Shown: one piece after another, positions 1 to 7,261 of the stretch | Numbering within the stretch: the stretch's first letter is position 1 | Layout of the letters: each line of letters begins with the position of its first letter | Assembly: GCA_018056145.1 (NCBI GenBank) | Contig: JAGPGE010000208.1 | Location: 1-8,870 of the forward strand | DNA length: 8,870 bases | DNA from: Armatimonadota bacterium | GTDB lineage: Bacteria > Armatimonadota > Zipacnadia > Zipacnadales > JABUFB01 | Reading direction: 5' to 3' | The notes under the pieces: generated by a model | Told to the model about the DNA's origin: nothing | The model's database searches: none | Seen by the model: the letters and a program-made list of their open reading frames with translations, nothing else | Made by a program: the position numbers and the translations under genes

Positions 1-2
1 AC

Positions 3-2312
3 GCGCTCATGGACATGGCCGAGAGTATCTACAACCAGCTGCTTAGGGACACCTTCGAGGAGATCGCGAACCCCGAGCAGTTCATCCTGGCGACGCACGG
101 GGAGGAGGTCCGGCAGGCGCTGGATCTGGAGATGGGCGCCACGGCCGACCATCCTGAGATGAACTGGCCGGAGTTTGTGCCCTTCTATGACTCGGTGACG
201 CTGGGTAAGCTGTCGCTCCTGGACAAGGCCGGAGTGGACCAGCTCAGCGCCGCGATCGGGTATTCGATCCCCATGGCGGACGACGGGGACAACGTGCTGT
301 GGGAGTGCGTCAACAGCATGGATGCCTCGAACCAGCTTGCGCTATACCCGAAGTTCCGGCTGCTGGAGACGGATGAGATCACCGATCAGGTGTACCGCCA
401 GCTTTTCAAGGGCGAGCCCTTCCAGGCGCCGCCATCGGCCATCGACCCGGCGCACATCCTGGCATACCGAGACTTGAACGACCCCAACCTCATGACTTTC
501 ATCCTGCCTATCAAGGACCCTATGCGCGATCAGCATCGGGTGGTGGCCTACGTCTACCAGGCGCACCAGACCGGCGGTGCAGCCCACAGGGCGCCCTTCT
601 TCGAAGGAGGTATTGCCACGCACGGTGTGGAGGGCCGGATGACGGACCCCGTGGTCTGCTCGTTCCGCTCCACCATTGACGGCACGGTCAGGTTGCACTT
701 CGCCACGGCGGCGCCGACGGAGGGAAGCACGGAGCTGGTGGAGGATCGCGGGGTGGATGTGAGTTACGGGCCAGCGGACTGGACCCCGGCGGACATGGCC
801 ATGGGCCAGGGCCAGGTGGACACCCAGGCCATGGAGCAGTTCCTGAGCAGCATGCAGCAGAGCATGGCCCAGGCCGCACAGCAGGGGGGGCTGGACCCTC
901 AGACGGCGGCGATGATGCAGCAGCAAGCCGAGCTGATGGCGCAGGCTGTCCACAACATGCGGCAGTTCAACGCCCAGGGTGGATACCAGGGTGCGATGGC
1001 GGCGGCCCAGCAGAACTGGCAATCCGAGCCGCTGGTGGCATCCTCGCAGGTCCTTGATCGGGTTTTCGCGGAAGCCGGCCTGCCGATGCCCATCCCGCCC
1101 GATGATGTGCCGCTGTCAGACGAGATGCGGGAGCTGCTAGCGACGCGGCGCAACGTGCTCGGAACCGTGCTTGACGAGGTCGGACAGCCGGTGCAGTATT
1201 CGGCAGTGACCATGGTGAAAAACGAAACCCTCGCGGGACTGCGTTCCGGATCAGGAACCCCGTTGGTGCCCTTGAGCGACTGGGCATGCCAGGTCTACCA
1301 CCTTGGGCGGACCAATGAGAAGGGCCAGTTCATCTTGCCCCTCTGCACGGCGGGCACGTACACACTGATCGCCAGTGCGCCGGGGAAGGCGAAATCGCAA
1401 GAGCAGGTAGACATCCAGATCGAGGACTGCAGAGCGATTGTGCTGGACCCGATCGAACTTGTGCCGCCGCAGGACGCGAGTGACCAGTCGGGTGGATATG
1501 ACACGGGGCAGCACCGCGCACAGCCGGACTTCGTGCTGACGCTGGAGCCGAAGGTCATCTCATACGACCAGGCAGGGAAAGACGGGACCGTCAAGGCCAC
1601 CCTTACCGTCCGCGCGGTGGGAGGTTTCAGCGACCCGGTCGTTCTGACTGCTGAGGGGCTGCCACCAGGGGTGAACGCTCGTTTCTCGGCCAACCCGGTG
1701 GTCGCAGACAGGTTCGCAACCGTCCAGGTGGCTTTCAGCGCCGCGAAGGAGCAAGCCAGCAGGCCGGTGCAGGCGGTGATCCGCGGCACGGGCGGCGGTC
1801 TGGAGCGAGAGGCCAAGGTCATTCTCGCGATGTCCAGCGGCGAGCTGGTCACGGAGCCGTCGTCGGTGACAGTGCCGGCAGGGGGCCGCACGACTGTCCG
1901 GCTCACGTGGAAATCCCCGGCGGAGGGGGGGCAGGCGGTGAAGTTGACGCTGGGCAAGGCGCCGGCGAACGTGTGGATCAAGGCCGACACGATCCGTGGC
2001 CACCGTCATGTGCAGCCGCTGAAGCTCATCGGGCTCACCGAGGCGGACGCGGAGAAGGCGCGCATGGCGCTGCTGCCGGAGATCCCAGCGATGGAGCGCC
2101 CGGTGCCCACGCCCCAGCCGATCCCCCAGGCCACTTTGCAGCGTGGACCCGCTGAGGCACCGTTCAAGGGCATCTTGCTCGGGCCGGACGGGTGGGTGGA
2201 TCTTGTGGTTGCGGTGGGCCGGAATGCCCCCGCGGGGACGCTGAGAATCCCGGTGACTTGCTCACTGGGGAACCGCGTGACGACTGAGACACTGACGGTC
2301 ACGATCCAGTAG
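3..2312 (+). CDS. Large Ig-like/carboxypeptidase-regulatory-domain protein, probably 5'-truncated by window edge
   Basis: I do not recognise the whole protein. The first ATG is at 9, giving 767 residues, but the frame is open to the window edge, no ribosome binding site fits in the first 8 bases, and no signal peptide follows the ATG. The real start is therefore probably upstream. Residue numbers count from the ATG at 9. Residues 1-250 match no family I can name. About 263-338 is rich in Gln, Met and Ala and is probably helical or flexible. About 382-487 looks like a carboxypeptidase-regulatory-like (transthyretin-fold) domain: a 'GTVLDEVGQPV' opening, then 'TNEKGQFILP' and 'AGTYTLIASAPG'. 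About 507-605 is an Ig-like/NEW3-type beta domain ('LTAEGLPPGV'), and a second similar domain begins near 612. The C-terminus ends in beta-type sequence. Such domains usually belong to exported or surface proteins, so a binding or structural role outside the cytoplasm is inferred. The next gene starts 158 bases later and is probably a separate unit. Confidence 0.8.
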   Translation, partial: ALMDMAESIYNQLLRDTFEEIANPEQFILATHGEEVRQALDLEMGATADHPEMNWPEFVPFYDSVTLGKLSLLDKAGVDQLSAAIGYSIPMADDGDNVLWECVNSMDASNQLALYPKFRLLETDEITDQVYRQLFKGEPFQAPPSAIDPAHILAYRDLNDPNLMTFILPIKDPMRDQHRVVAYVYQAHQTGGAAHRAPFFEGGIATHGVEGRMTDPVVCSFRSTIDGTVRLHFATAAPTEGSTELVEDRGVDVSYGPADWTPADMAMGQGQVDTQAMEQFLSSMQQSMAQAAQQGGLDPQTAAMMQQQAELMAQAVHNMRQFNAQGGYQGAMAAAQQNWQSEPLVASSQVLDRVFAEAGLPMPIPPDDVPLSDEMRELLATRRNVLGTVLDEVGQPVQYSAVTMVKNETLAGLRSGSGTPLVPLSDWACQVYHLGRTNEKGQFILPLCTAGTYTLIASAPGKAKSQEQVDIQIEDCRAIVLDPIELVPPQDASDQSGGYDTGQHRAQPDFVLTLEPKVISYDQAGKDGTVKATLTVRAVGGFSDPVVLTAEGLPPGVNARFSANPVVADRFATVQVAFSAAKEQASRPVQAVIRGTGGGLEREAKVILAMSSGELVTEPSSVTVPAGGRTTVRLTWKSPAEGGQAVKLTLGKAPANVWIKADTIRGHRHVQPLKLIGLTEADAEKARMALLPEIPAMERPVPTPQPIPQATLQRGPAEAPFKGILLGPDGWVDLVVAVGRNAPAGTLRIPVTCSLGNRVTTETLTVTIQ

Positions 2313-2328
2313 CTTGGACATCGAGCAA

Positions 2329-2438
2329 GTGACCCACTCCGGGCGGCGGTTCAGTGAAGACGTCGCCCGGTGCGCTTTGCGGCAGAAGGACGGCGGCTGC
2401 TCCGGGCGAACTGTGAACGTGCGAAGTGGGACGGTCAC
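2329..2438 (+). promoter_or_regulatory. Possible structured 5' leader of the sialidase/lyase operon
   Basis: This is most of the 158-base gap before the sialidase gene. GTGACCCACT (2329-2338) can pair with AGTGG (2425-2429) plus GTCAC (2434-2438), with a four-base bulge at 2430-2433. That closing stem would sit directly against the 10-bp hairpin at 2339-2370. The motif CTCCGGGCG occurs twice (2337-2345 and 2400-2408), so CGCCCGG at 2364-2370 could pair with either copy, giving two mutually exclusive folds. I see no match to a named riboswitch and cannot pick out a confident promoter. The pairing is seen directly; any regulatory role is inferred. Confidence 0.3.
2339..2370 (+). terminator. GC-rich 10-bp hairpin; weak terminator or leader element
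   Basis: CCGGGCG (2339-2345) is perfectly complementary to CGCCCGG (2364-2370). Three further pairs (2346-2348 with 2361-2363, one of them G-U) extend the stem to 10 bp around a 12-base loop. It lies 26 bases past the stop of the upstream gene. There is no T-run after it, so it is not a standard intrinsic terminator. It could weaken read-through or belong to the leader of the downstream operon. Confidence 0.4.
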
Positions 2439-2455
2439 CCAGGCACATTTCCAAC

Positions 2456-2460
2456 GGGAG
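2456..2460 (+). promoter_or_regulatory. Ribosome binding site of sialidase/SGNH gene
   Basis: GGGAG lies 10 bases before the ATG at 2471. An in-frame TGA at 2462-2464 rules out any earlier start in this frame, so 2471 is the earliest possible start. Confidence 0.6.
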
Positions 2461-2470
2461 ATGAGCATTC

Positions 2471-4318
2471 ATGCAGGCTGCGTATCCCATGGCGTTGCTG
2501 TTAGCACTGGCTGCGGCGACCTGCGCGTGTGCACAGGGCGAATCCGGCTCGAAGCCACCGACAGCGAGGGAGCTGGGCTTTCGGTTGCACCCGAAGGTAC
2601 GCTACCTGTCACAGGGCATGGCGGCCGGGTCATTCGTTGATCTGGGCGATGGACGGCTGCTCAACCTGGGGGCCGAAAGCGGCGGGACCGTGCGGGTGAG
2701 CGAGGACGACGGGAAGACTTGGGCGCCTTACGCGACCATGGTGCCGGGGGAGGGCCCGGGCAAACCCACGCGGGAACTCGAATGCGCCATCGCTCTGCGC
2801 GCGAAGAGCGGCGTGATCGTTTACATCTACCGGGACCTGGAGAATTGGCGCTGGAAGTGGGATGACGCCACCGGTGAGGCCTTGGACCCGCTACTCACTG
2901 TCTGGTCGATCCGCAGCCTGGATGACGGGAAGACCTGGCAGGACCGCCAGATGATCTTCGACGGCTACTGTGGATCGCTCAACGACATCATCCAGACGAG
3001 AGACGGAAACATCGTGGTCCCAGTTCAGCGGTATGTGGCGAATCCTGGCCGCCATTGCCAGTGTACGTACGTGTCGATGGATGACGGCCTCACGTGGAAG
3101 CGAAGCAATATCATCGATCTGGGTGGGCACGGCCACCACGACGGGGCCATTGAGGGCTCGCTCACGGAACTGGCGGACGGGCGCCTGCTCATGTTCATGC
3201 GCACCGCGCTGGATCGGCTGTGGAAGGCCTGGTCTTTCGACGGCGGCCTGACATGGCGGCAGATCGAGCCCAGCAACGTGGCATCCAGCAATGCGCCGGG
3301 CTTCGTGACCCGGCTGGCAAGCGGGAGGCTGGCGCTGATCTGGAACCCGCTGACACCGGGAAAGACCATGCGTCCGCTGATGGAACTGCGGCCAAAAGGC
3401 CCGCGCAGCGGCTGGGGCACGGAATTGCCTAGCGACGGCTGGCGTGATTCCCTGCTGATGGCGCTGTCGGAGGACGACGGTGAGACCTGGACGGAGCCCA
3501 TGACCATCGCGCGGGGATCGCGTCTTTGCTACCCGCAGATCTGGGAGCGTCGTCCGGGGGAGTTGTGGACCAGTTGGGTCGCGGGAAAGGCTTGGACGCG
3601 AAACCTAGTGGCGGTGATGGAGGAGGACCTGCTGAAAGCCGCGGAACCGCCGATGGGCGAGCCGCTGACTATCGTGTGCTTCGGAGATTCGACCACCGCG
3701 CCCCGGTCCGGGATCACCATCTACCCGATGCTCCTGGAGTGGGAACTGGAGGGCTCCGGGCGTGCGATCAAGATCGTGAATGCCGGGCGCGGTTCGGACA
3801 GCACGGAGTCGGCGCGGGAGCGTTTCGAACCGCAGGTGCTCGCCCACAAGCCGGATCTGGTGGTCCTTCAGTTCGGCCTCAATGACTCCGCCATCGATGT
3901 CTGGCGCGGTCAGACCGAACCTCGCCTGCCGATTGATGAGTACGAGCGGAACCTGGAGCGTTTCGTGACGGAACTGAAAGCCGTCGGGTCGCGGGTGATC
4001 CTCATGACGCCGAATCCGGTGCGCTGGACCGACAAGCTCAAGGAACTGTACGGGAAGCCCCCGTACAACCCTGACGACCCAGACGGCTTCAACGGCCTCG
4101 TTCGCGAGTACGCGGAACGATGCCGGCAGGTGGCGGCCAGACAGCAGGTCCCCTTGGTGGACACCTTCACCATGTTCCAGGACTACGGCAAGCAAGATGG
4201 GCAGACGGTGGATGCCCTCTTGAGCGACGGCATGCACCCGAACGACGCCGGGCATGCTCTGGAAGCGGACGCGCTGCTGCCCATCATCCGGGAGATGTTC
4301 GACCTGCCGGGCGCGTAG
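2471..4318 (+). CDS. Secreted sialidase-like (BNR/Asp-box) protein fused to SGNH/GDSL esterase
   Basis: The product is a 615-residue two-domain enzyme. Residues 1-21 form a signal peptide with a hydrophobic core and an Ala-Cys-Ala/Gln cleavage site, so the protein is exported. Residues ~35-395 form a six-bladed-propeller sialidase-like domain. It has five Asp boxes (S-x-D-x-G-x-T-W) starting at S77, S149, S202, S255 and S333, the family-like block 'GSLTELADGRLLMFMRT', an Arg before 'DSLLMALSEDDG', and the block 'CYPQIW' whose Tyr354 sits where the catalytic Tyr is expected. The N-terminal FRIP-type motif is not visible, so sialidase activity is not certain. Residues ~400-612 form an SGNH hydrolase. 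Block I is G405-D406-S407 (nucleophile Ser), block II has Gly439, block III is G469-L-N471-D, and block V is D586-G-M-H589. All four S, G, N and H residues are present. A likely role is de-O-acetylation plus glycosidic cleavage of an acylated sugar such as O-acetyl sialic acid; this is inference. The lyase gene begins 33 bases downstream. Confidence 0.88.
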   Translation: MQAAYPMALLLALAAATCACAQGESGSKPPTARELGFRLHPKVRYLSQGMAAGSFVDLGDGRLLNLGAESGGTVRVSEDDGKTWAPYATMVPGEGPGKPTRELECAIALRAKSGVIVYIYRDLENWRWKWDDATGEALDPLLTVWSIRSLDDGKTWQDRQMIFDGYCGSLNDIIQTRDGNIVVPVQRYVANPGRHCQCTYVSMDDGLTWKRSNIIDLGGHGHHDGAIEGSLTELADGRLLMFMRTALDRLWKAWSFDGGLTWRQIEPSNVASSNAPGFVTRLASGRLALIWNPLTPGKTMRPLMELRPKGPRSGWGTELPSDGWRDSLLMALSEDDGETWTEPMTIARGSRLCYPQIWERRPGELWTSWVAGKAWTRNLVAVMEEDLLKAAEPPMGEPLTIVCFGDSTTAPRSGITIYPMLLEWELEGSGRAIKIVNAGRGSDSTESARERFEPQVLAHKPDLVVLQFGLNDSAIDVWRGQTEPRLPIDEYERNLERFVTELKAVGSRVILMTPNPVRWTDKLKELYGKPPYNPDDPDGFNGLVREYAERCRQVAARQQVPLVDTFTMFQDYGKQDGQTVDALLSDGMHPNDAGHALEADALLPIIREMFDLPGA

Positions 4319-4342
4319 TGCAACCACGCACGATCCCGGCCC

Positions 4343-4351
4343 GAAAGGCGG
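4343..4351 (+). promoter_or_regulatory. Ribosome binding site that decides the lyase start
   Basis: GAAAGGCGG matches 8 of 9 bases of the consensus GAAAGGAGG. It abuts an ATG at 4352 with no spacer but is 6 bases from a second in-frame ATG at 4358. The second ATG is therefore the better start. The choice changes the protein by only two residues. Confidence 0.55.
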
Positions 4352-4357
4352 ATGCGG

Positions 4358-7240
4358 ATGACGGTTCGACGACTGATGGCCTGCTCTGGTGCGCTCCTGA
4401 TCGCCGCGCTTCCGGCGTTTGCCCAGGATACGCTCTGTGAATCCTTTGAGGCGGGTGTGCCGGGCTACTGGCAGGCGTCACGCCCAGGTTCGCTGAGCGT
4501 GAGCCGGGCCCATGCCAAGCACGGAGCGTACTCCCTGCGCTGGGACTGGCAGGCGGGAGAGACGCTGCGCGTAGCTCACGGTATCGGCGATCCGGGTCGC
4601 GTGGGCGGCTACGGAGGGGCGTACTCCAAGGCCACCTTCGGCATCTGGGTCTACTGCGAGACGCCCATGGAAGGGGCGCTGCGGCTGGAGATCCGCGCGG
4701 GGGAGAGCCCAGGCGGGTATTTCGAGTTCCCTCTGGACTTCACCGGCTGGCGCCGGGCGCACCTGTGGTTCGGCAGGGATTTCGAAGGGCGCGTGCCGGC
4801 GAACGCGGACACCATTGTGATCTCGGCACCCGAGGCCCCTGAACGGGGCACGGTTTTCATCGACCTCGTGGTGTACAACGGCCTGATGGACTACCGCCAG
4901 CAGTGTGTCCCGAAGGCCGGAGCCTGGCAGCCGCCGTCGCCCGATCCGGAGCGCTTTCCGGTGCCGGAGCAAGTGAGCGAAGCGGAGGCTCGCGGCGCCG
5001 AGAAGGTGGGCCAGTGGTTCGACCGCCAACTGGCCAGCGGAGGGAGCGTCGGGGATGCGCAGATGGACACCATCGCCGGGCGCGTTGCGCAGTGGGGCAT
5101 CGTGCGCGAGAACGGGAGTATCCGAGGCCGCGGCGTTGTCCCGAACCCGGGGTATTCCGGCGAGCATCTCGCGGAGCCTCCGGCCTCCCCGGGCGCATGC
5201 GCTGATCTCATGCTGGAGGTTGGGAGACTGTACCACCGGTCAACTGATGCGAGCCAGCGGGAGAGACTAGCCGGGTGGTTCCTGGATCTGTGGGACAACC
5301 TACACGACCAGGGGATGCAGGCAGGATCGGGATTCGGTTGGGGCGGGTATGGCGGCAGGTCACTGGGGGATGCGCTCTACCTCATGCGCGGCGTGCTTGA
5401 GGAAGGCGGGCGGCTGGTCGAAGCCGCGCGGTATTTCGACTACTGCCACGGCTTCAGCGCGATTTTCGACGACGCGAGCATCGCGCCTCACATGGACCAT
5501 TTCCACATCACCACCCGGTATCAGTTATACGGGGCGCTGATGCAGCCGACGGTGCCTCTACGCGTGCGGGCGCTGAAGGCATACTCGCGACGGCTGTCCC
5601 TGGAGATCCTGCATGAAGGCCCGAACGGTTTCAAGCCGGACGGCGCGGCGTTCCACCATAACATGCACTACTTCGCGTACGCTAGTTACAGCATGAACAG
5701 CCTGACCAACGTGCTGGAGGGGCTGCGCGGCACGCCATACCAAGTGACCGGGGATGCACTGGCGCAGGTGAAACGGGTGCTTCTGTCGATGCGCTTCTAC
5801 TGCAACCGGACGGACCTGCCCCTGTCCATGCAGGGCAGGCACCCTTTCGACGGGCAGGCAGTGCCCGTTGGCGCGATCCTGTCGCTGGCGCGCTGTGGCA
5901 GCCCGGATGGGTCGAAGGCGCTGGACCCGGAACTTGCGGCGGCGTATCTGCGATTCCGGCCGGATCAGGCGACCCAGGAGCCTTTCGCGTCGGCGGGCGC
6001 TCAACCAGAGGCCGAGCCGCAGGGCAACCTCTGCCTGAACTATGCGGTGATCATGGCCCACCGGCGAGAGAACTGGATGGCGCTGGTGAGGGCATCTAAC
6101 CGCAACTTCCTGGCGACCGAGGTCTACGCGAAGGAGAACCGGTTCGGGCGGTATCACGGCAACGGCGCACTGGAGATCCTGGGCGGCGGCGACCCGGTGA
6201 GCCGGGCCGCCAGCGGGTATGCGCACGAGGGCTGGGACTGGAACCGTCTGGATGGGACCACGGTGATCTACCTGCCGCTGGACAGGCTGCGGGCAGTGAG
6301 TCCCGGGACCGAGTTCATCAGCACCGATGAACCGTTCTCGGGCGGGCTTTCGCACCGGGGACGGAACGGGTGTTTTGTGGCCACGCTTCACGGCAACAAG
6401 AACCACGATCCCACATTTCGCGCGAAAAAGAGCACCTTCCTGTTCGACGACCGCATCGTCTGCCTGGGCTCGGGCATCGAGAACACCGACTCCGAGCACC
6501 CGACACACACCAACCTGTTTCAGAAGCACCTTGCGGGTCCAGACGTCCCGATCGTCGTGAACGGCGATCGGGTGGCCGGGCTGGGCGTGGAAGGCGAGCT
6601 TCCCGGTGCTGCTCCTGGGTGGCTCCTGGATACCCAGAACACCGGCTACTACCTGCCCGCCGGTCAGCGAGTAAGGTACGCGCGAAAGCGGCAGAAGTCC
6701 CGCGACCAGTCGGACTCGAAGGACACGGAGGGCGACTTCGCCTGCGCCTGGATCGACCACGGAACCGCGCCATCGGGCGAGCAATATGAGTACGCGGCGA
6801 TCGTGCGGGCGACGCCTGAGCGGATGGAGGGGTTCGCGCGGGACATGAGCGACCCCGAACGCGCGCCGTACCGGGTTGAGCGCAAGGACTCCGGCGCCCA
6901 CATCGTATATGATAGGGCGACCGCGACCCGCGCCTTCGTGCTGTTCGAGGCCGGCGAAGTCCAGGGCGGCCATCCCCTCGCTGCCGTGGATCACCCGTGT
7001 CTTGTCATGCTGGAGTCGGACGGGGACGGCTATCACCTGAGTCTGTGCGATCCCGACGTGAACCTGGTGGAAGGCGTGAGCCAGCCACGGCAGATCACCC
7101 TCAGCCTCCGGGGAGCCTGGCGCGTCGAAGGGGCCGAAGGAAGCCCGGAGGTGCTGGAGACCGCCGGGCAGCGCACTCTGATGCGGTTCACCTGTCACCA
7201 GGGCAAGAGCATCTCAGCGACACTGGTTCCGGCCGGGTAG
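4358..7240 (+). CDS. Secreted polysaccharide lyase family 8, chondroitin sulfate ABC lyase-like
   Basis: The product is 960 residues from the ATG at 4358, close to the roughly 1,000 of Proteus vulgaris chondroitinase ABC I. It should cleave chondroitin, dermatan sulfate or a related uronic-acid polysaccharide by beta-elimination. Residues 1-22 are a Sec signal peptide (MTVRR, hydrophobic core, Ala-Phe-Ala/Gln). Residues ~23-190 match the N-terminal carbohydrate-binding jelly roll of ABC lyases ('SLSVSRAHAKHGAYSLRWDW'). Residues ~195-555 are the helical catalytic domain, and ~558-960 the beta-sandwich region. By recalled alignment to the P. vulgaris enzyme, His434, Tyr441, Arg494 and Glu588 correspond to catalytic His501, Tyr508, Arg560 and Glu653; the His-Tyr spacing of 7 is identical. 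Landmarks shared with that enzyme include 'QGRHPF', 'NRFGRYHGNG', 'EGWDWNRLDGTT', 'FRAKKS' and 'AWIDH'. It lies 39 bases after the sialidase/esterase gene and 21 before the ATPase gene, which suggests one transcript. The exact substrate (chondroitin, dermatan, hyaluronan or an algal or bacterial analogue) cannot be read from sequence. Confidence 0.93.
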   Translation: MTVRRLMACSGALLIAALPAFAQDTLCESFEAGVPGYWQASRPGSLSVSRAHAKHGAYSLRWDWQAGETLRVAHGIGDPGRVGGYGGAYSKATFGIWVYCETPMEGALRLEIRAGESPGGYFEFPLDFTGWRRAHLWFGRDFEGRVPANADTIVISAPEAPERGTVFIDLVVYNGLMDYRQQCVPKAGAWQPPSPDPERFPVPEQVSEAEARGAEKVGQWFDRQLASGGSVGDAQMDTIAGRVAQWGIVRENGSIRGRGVVPNPGYSGEHLAEPPASPGACADLMLEVGRLYHRSTDASQRERLAGWFLDLWDNLHDQGMQAGSGFGWGGYGGRSLGDALYLMRGVLEEGGRLVEAARYFDYCHGFSAIFDDASIAPHMDHFHITTRYQLYGALMQPTVPLRVRALKAYSRRLSLEILHEGPNGFKPDGAAFHHNMHYFAYASYSMNSLTNVLEGLRGTPYQVTGDALAQVKRVLLSMRFYCNRTDLPLSMQGRHPFDGQAVPVGAILSLARCGSPDGSKALDPELAAAYLRFRPDQATQEPFASAGAQPEAEPQGNLCLNYAVIMAHRRENWMALVRASNRNFLATEVYAKENRFGRYHGNGALEILGGGDPVSRAASGYAHEGWDWNRLDGTTVIYLPLDRLRAVSPGTEFISTDEPFSGGLSHRGRNGCFVATLHGNKNHDPTFRAKKSTFLFDDRIVCLGSGIENTDSEHPTHTNLFQKHLAGPDVPIVVNGDRVAGLGVEGELPGAAPGWLLDTQNTGYYLPAGQRVRYARKRQKSRDQSDSKDTEGDFACAWIDHGTAPSGEQYEYAAIVRATPERMEGFARDMSDPERAPYRVERKDSGAHIVYDRATATRAFVLFEAGEVQGGHPLAAVDHPCLVMLESDGDGYHLSLCDPDVNLVEGVSQPRQITLSLRGAWRVEGAEGSPEVLETAGQRTLMRFTCHQGKSISATLVPAG

Positions 7241-7249
7241 CCGGGCCTC

Positions 7250-7255
7250 GAAAGG
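7250..7255 (+). promoter_or_regulatory. Ribosome binding site of ATPase gene
   Basis: GAAAGG lies 6 bases before the ATG at 7262, inside the 21-base gap after the lyase stop. It supports translation of the ATPase from a shared transcript. Confidence 0.6.
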
Positions 7256-7261
7256 CCAGTC

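Noticed and set aside
2314..2640. Plus-strand open frame of 108 codons across the leader
   Set aside because: It runs out of frame into the signal-peptide region of the sialidase gene, is Gly/Arg/Ser-rich, and its only candidate start has no ribosome binding site.
4318..4342. Short inverted repeat GTGC/GCAC just after the sialidase/SGNH stop
   Set aside because: Only 4 bp, no T-run, and the next gene's ribosome binding site follows at once; not a terminator.
4352..4357. ATG at 4352 as start of the lyase
   Set aside because: It abuts the GAAAGGCGG ribosome binding site with no spacer; the in-frame ATG at 4358 has a normal 6-base spacer. The protein differs by only two residues.
5558..7198. 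Long open frame of 546 codons on the minus strand
   Set aside because: It lies wholly inside the lyase gene, is Arg/His/Pro/Val-rich and low in complexity, and shows no family motif. It is a by-product of high GC in the third codon position of the real gene.
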